Source: an uncultured Pelagibacteraceae bacterium (lineage in GTDB: Bacteria > Pseudomonadota > Alphaproteobacteria > Pelagibacterales > Pelagibacteraceae). Taken from it: DNA of 64,000 nucleotides. This document shows positions 62,665 through 64,000 of this stretch, piece by piece; the stretch's first letter is position 1, and the number at the start of each line of letters is the position of its first letter. The stretch covers positions 62,001-126,000 of the forward strand of contig CACGEW010000002.1 of assembly GCA_902572345.1 (NCBI GenBank). Direction: 5' to 3'. The notes below the pieces were generated by a model. It saw only the letters and a program-made list of their open reading frames with translations, searched no databases and was not told where the DNA came from. The position numbers and the translations under genes were made by a program.

Positions 62665-63957
62665 TTAAGCGGCTAAAGCTTGTTTAATATCTGCAATGAT
62701 ATCATCTGGATGTTCGATACCAATAGAAAGTCTTACATAGCCTGGTGTTACACCTGCTGCTGCTAACGCTGCATCATCTAATTGACTATGCGTTGTAGTA
62801 GCTGGGTGAATTGCTAAACTTCTAGCATCACCAATGTTAGCAACGTGGTAAAGCATTTTTAAGTTATCAATAAACTTTGCACCAGCTTCCTTAGTGCCTA
62901 AGTCCATACCAACTAAAGATCCGTATCCACCTTGCATATATTTTTTAGCTCTTTCTTTAATCTCACCTTGGTGATTAGTAGGGTAGATTACATTCTTTAC
63001 TTTCTTTTGTGTTTCTAAGAAAGAAACAACTTTTTCTGCATTACTACAGTGTTGTTTCATTCTAAGAGCAACTGTTTCCAAGCCTTGAATAATTTGGAAA
63101 GCATTAAATGGACTTAAAGGAGCGCCTAAGTCTCTCAATAAAACCACTCTTGCTCTAATTACAAAAGGAATATTAGCTCCTGTTAATTGAGGAACCGCAT
63201 CTGCCCATATTGCACCACCATAACTTTGATCAGGTTCGTTTATTAATGGTTGTCTTTTTCTGTCTTTAATCCAGTCAAAGTTTCCACCATCAACAATTAT
63301 TCCACCAATTGAAGTTCCGTGACCACCAATATACTTCGTCAATGAGTGCATTACGATTGCAGCACCGTGAGCTAAAGGTTTACAAATTACTGGTGAAGCT
63401 GTGTTATCGATAATTAAAGGAATACCCTTTTTTCTACCAATATCTGAAACTTCCTTGATTGGGAACACACGAAGATAAGGATTTGGACAAGACTCACCAT
63501 AGTAAGCTCTTGTTTTATCATCAGTAACTTTTTCAAAGTTTTTAGGATCTGCAGGATCTGCAAATCTAACTTCAATACCTTGTTGTCTAAGGGTATTTTT
63601 GAATAAGTTTACTGTACCTCCGTACAAGTCAGTTGAAGCAACGATATTATCTCCAGCTTGTGCTAAATTTTGTATACACATTGCTGATGCTGCCTGACCT
63701 GAGCCAACCGCAAGTGCTGCTACACCACCTTCTAGTGCTGCAACTCTTTTTTCTAACACATCACATGTTGGATTCATTATTCTTGTGTAAATATTACCGA
63801 ACTCTTTTAAACCAAATAAATTTGCAGCGGTTTCTGCATTTTTAAATTGGTATGATGTAGTTTGGTAAATTGGAACTGCTACTGCTGTAGTTGCGGGATC
63901 ACTTCTGTAATCGCTACCATGTAAGCCAATAGTTTCCGGATGTTTAAAATCAGCCAT
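62665..63957 (-). CDS. metY: O-acetylhomoserine sulfhydrylase-type PLP enzyme (MetY)
   Basis: Cys/Met-metabolism PLP enzyme that forms homocysteine from an O-acyl-homoserine and sulfide. The 430-residue product starts MADFKHPETIGLHGSDYRSDP and shows PIYQTTSYQFKN, NIYTRIMNPTCDVLEKRVAALEGG, SGQAASAMCIQNLAQAGDNI and the PLP lysine region IVMHSLTKYIGGHGTSIGG. The C-terminal NIGDARSLAIHPATTTHSQL block is typical of the O-acetylhomoserine branch. An unusual AAGGGGGG ribosome site lies six bases upstream. The gene precedes a rhodanese gene, both probably in sulfur assimilation. Confidence 0.95.
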   Translation of the reverse strand: MADFKHPETIGLHGSDYRSDPATTAVAVPIYQTTSYQFKNAETAANLFGLKEFGNIYTRIMNPTCDVLEKRVAALEGGVAALAVGSGQAASAMCIQNLAQAGDNIVASTDLYGGTVNLFKNTLRQQGIEVRFADPADPKNFEKVTDDKTRAYYGESCPNPYLRVFPIKEVSDIGRKKGIPLIIDNTASPVICKPLAHGAAIVMHSLTKYIGGHGTSIGGIIVDGGNFDWIKDRKRQPLINEPDQSYGGAIWADAVPQLTGANIPFVIRARVVLLRDLGAPLSPFNAFQIIQGLETVALRMKQHCSNAEKVVSFLETQKKVKNVIYPTNHQGEIKERAKKYMQGGYGSLVGMDLGTKEAGAKFIDNLKMLYHVANIGDARSLAIHPATTTHSQLDDAALAAAGVTPGYVRLSIGIEHPDDIIADIKQALAA

Positions 63958-64000
63958 TGATTTCCCCCCTTACTGTTTCTCTTGTCGTTTCTTTTTTCAT
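63958..64000 (-). promoter_or_regulatory. Start of the metY leader with a G6 ribosome site (cut by window edge)
   Basis: On the minus strand AAGGGGGG (63964-63971) sits six bases before the ATG, unusually G-rich for this genome. SAM-sensing riboswitches are known in Pelagibacter in front of methionine genes and can hide the ribosome site in a pseudoknot, but the 43 visible bases are too few to show an aptamer. Confidence 0.35.

Overview
The window looks like a stretch of a streamlined, AT-rich marine alphaproteobacterial chromosome, most probably SAR11 ('Candidatus Pelagibacter' type). The supporting signs are very low G+C with long A and T runs, lysine- and isoleucine-rich proteins, spacers of 0-30 bases or short overlaps between most genes, a permuted two-piece tmRNA gene, ThyX-type thymidylate synthase, and alphaproteobacterial gene families throughout. 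I see no insertion sequence, phage gene, CRISPR array or integrase; the window is core genome with one small catabolic-looking module near the end.

Layout. 1-3922 (minus): carA-carB, carB running off the left edge. 4045-9038 (plus): yqeY-dnaG-rpoD, the macromolecular-synthesis cluster, plus an FkbM methyltransferase, then a CAT-anticodon tRNA. 9154-10501 (minus): mlaA-mlaC lipid-transport genes with a clear promoter. 10597-11706 (plus): an AmpD/AmiD-type amidase and RNase P RNA. 11765-30204 (plus): a compact division and cell-wall (dcw) cluster, in the order mraZ-ftsZ-rsmH-ftsL-ftsI-murEF fusion-mraY-murD-ftsW-murG-murC-murB-ddl-ftsQ-ftsA-lpxC, led by a promoter overlapped by three exactly 10-bp-spaced CCCAT boxes (MraZ operator). 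It is followed by bamD and ligA. 33114-40951: pepP, uvrD, an AsmA-like protein, fumC, a MazG-like pyrophosphohydrolase, a 27-residue membrane microprotein and a methyltransferase. 40957-41249 (minus): two-piece tmRNA with predicted tag ANESYALAA. 41263-47585: thyX, mrp, hflK-hflC-DUF2065-degP protease module and miaA. 47589-52632: branched-chain amino acid genes ilvB-ilvH-ilvC-leuA. 52644-58643: rod-shape cluster mreB-mreC-mreD-mrdA-rodA followed by a bactofilin. 58689-61795: FAD oxidoreductase, EamA permease and 2-hydroxyacid dehydrogenase. 61881-63957: a lipoprotein gene interrupted by an in-frame stop, a rhodanese and metY.

Together the genes give almost the whole peptidoglycan precursor route (murB-G, murE/F, mraY, ddl), both SEDS/PBP synthase pairs (FtsW-FtsI for division, RodA-PBP2 for elongation), and outer-membrane biogenesis functions (LpxC, BamD, MlaA/C, DegP).

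The most notable items are: an FtsA homologue that has lost every recognisable nucleotide-binding motif while keeping a C-terminal amphipathic helix; ftsZ relocated from behind ftsA to directly behind mraZ; the murE-murF fusion; loss of zinc ligands in DnaG; several promoters whose -10 box sits so close to the start codon that the mRNAs should be leaderless or nearly so; the two-piece tmRNA; a lipoprotein gene split by an in-frame TAA beside a 12-A run; and a hairpin that encloses the ribosome-binding site of the rhodanese gene. I did not find a clearly new multi-gene system. All assignments were made by reading the sequence, with no database search.
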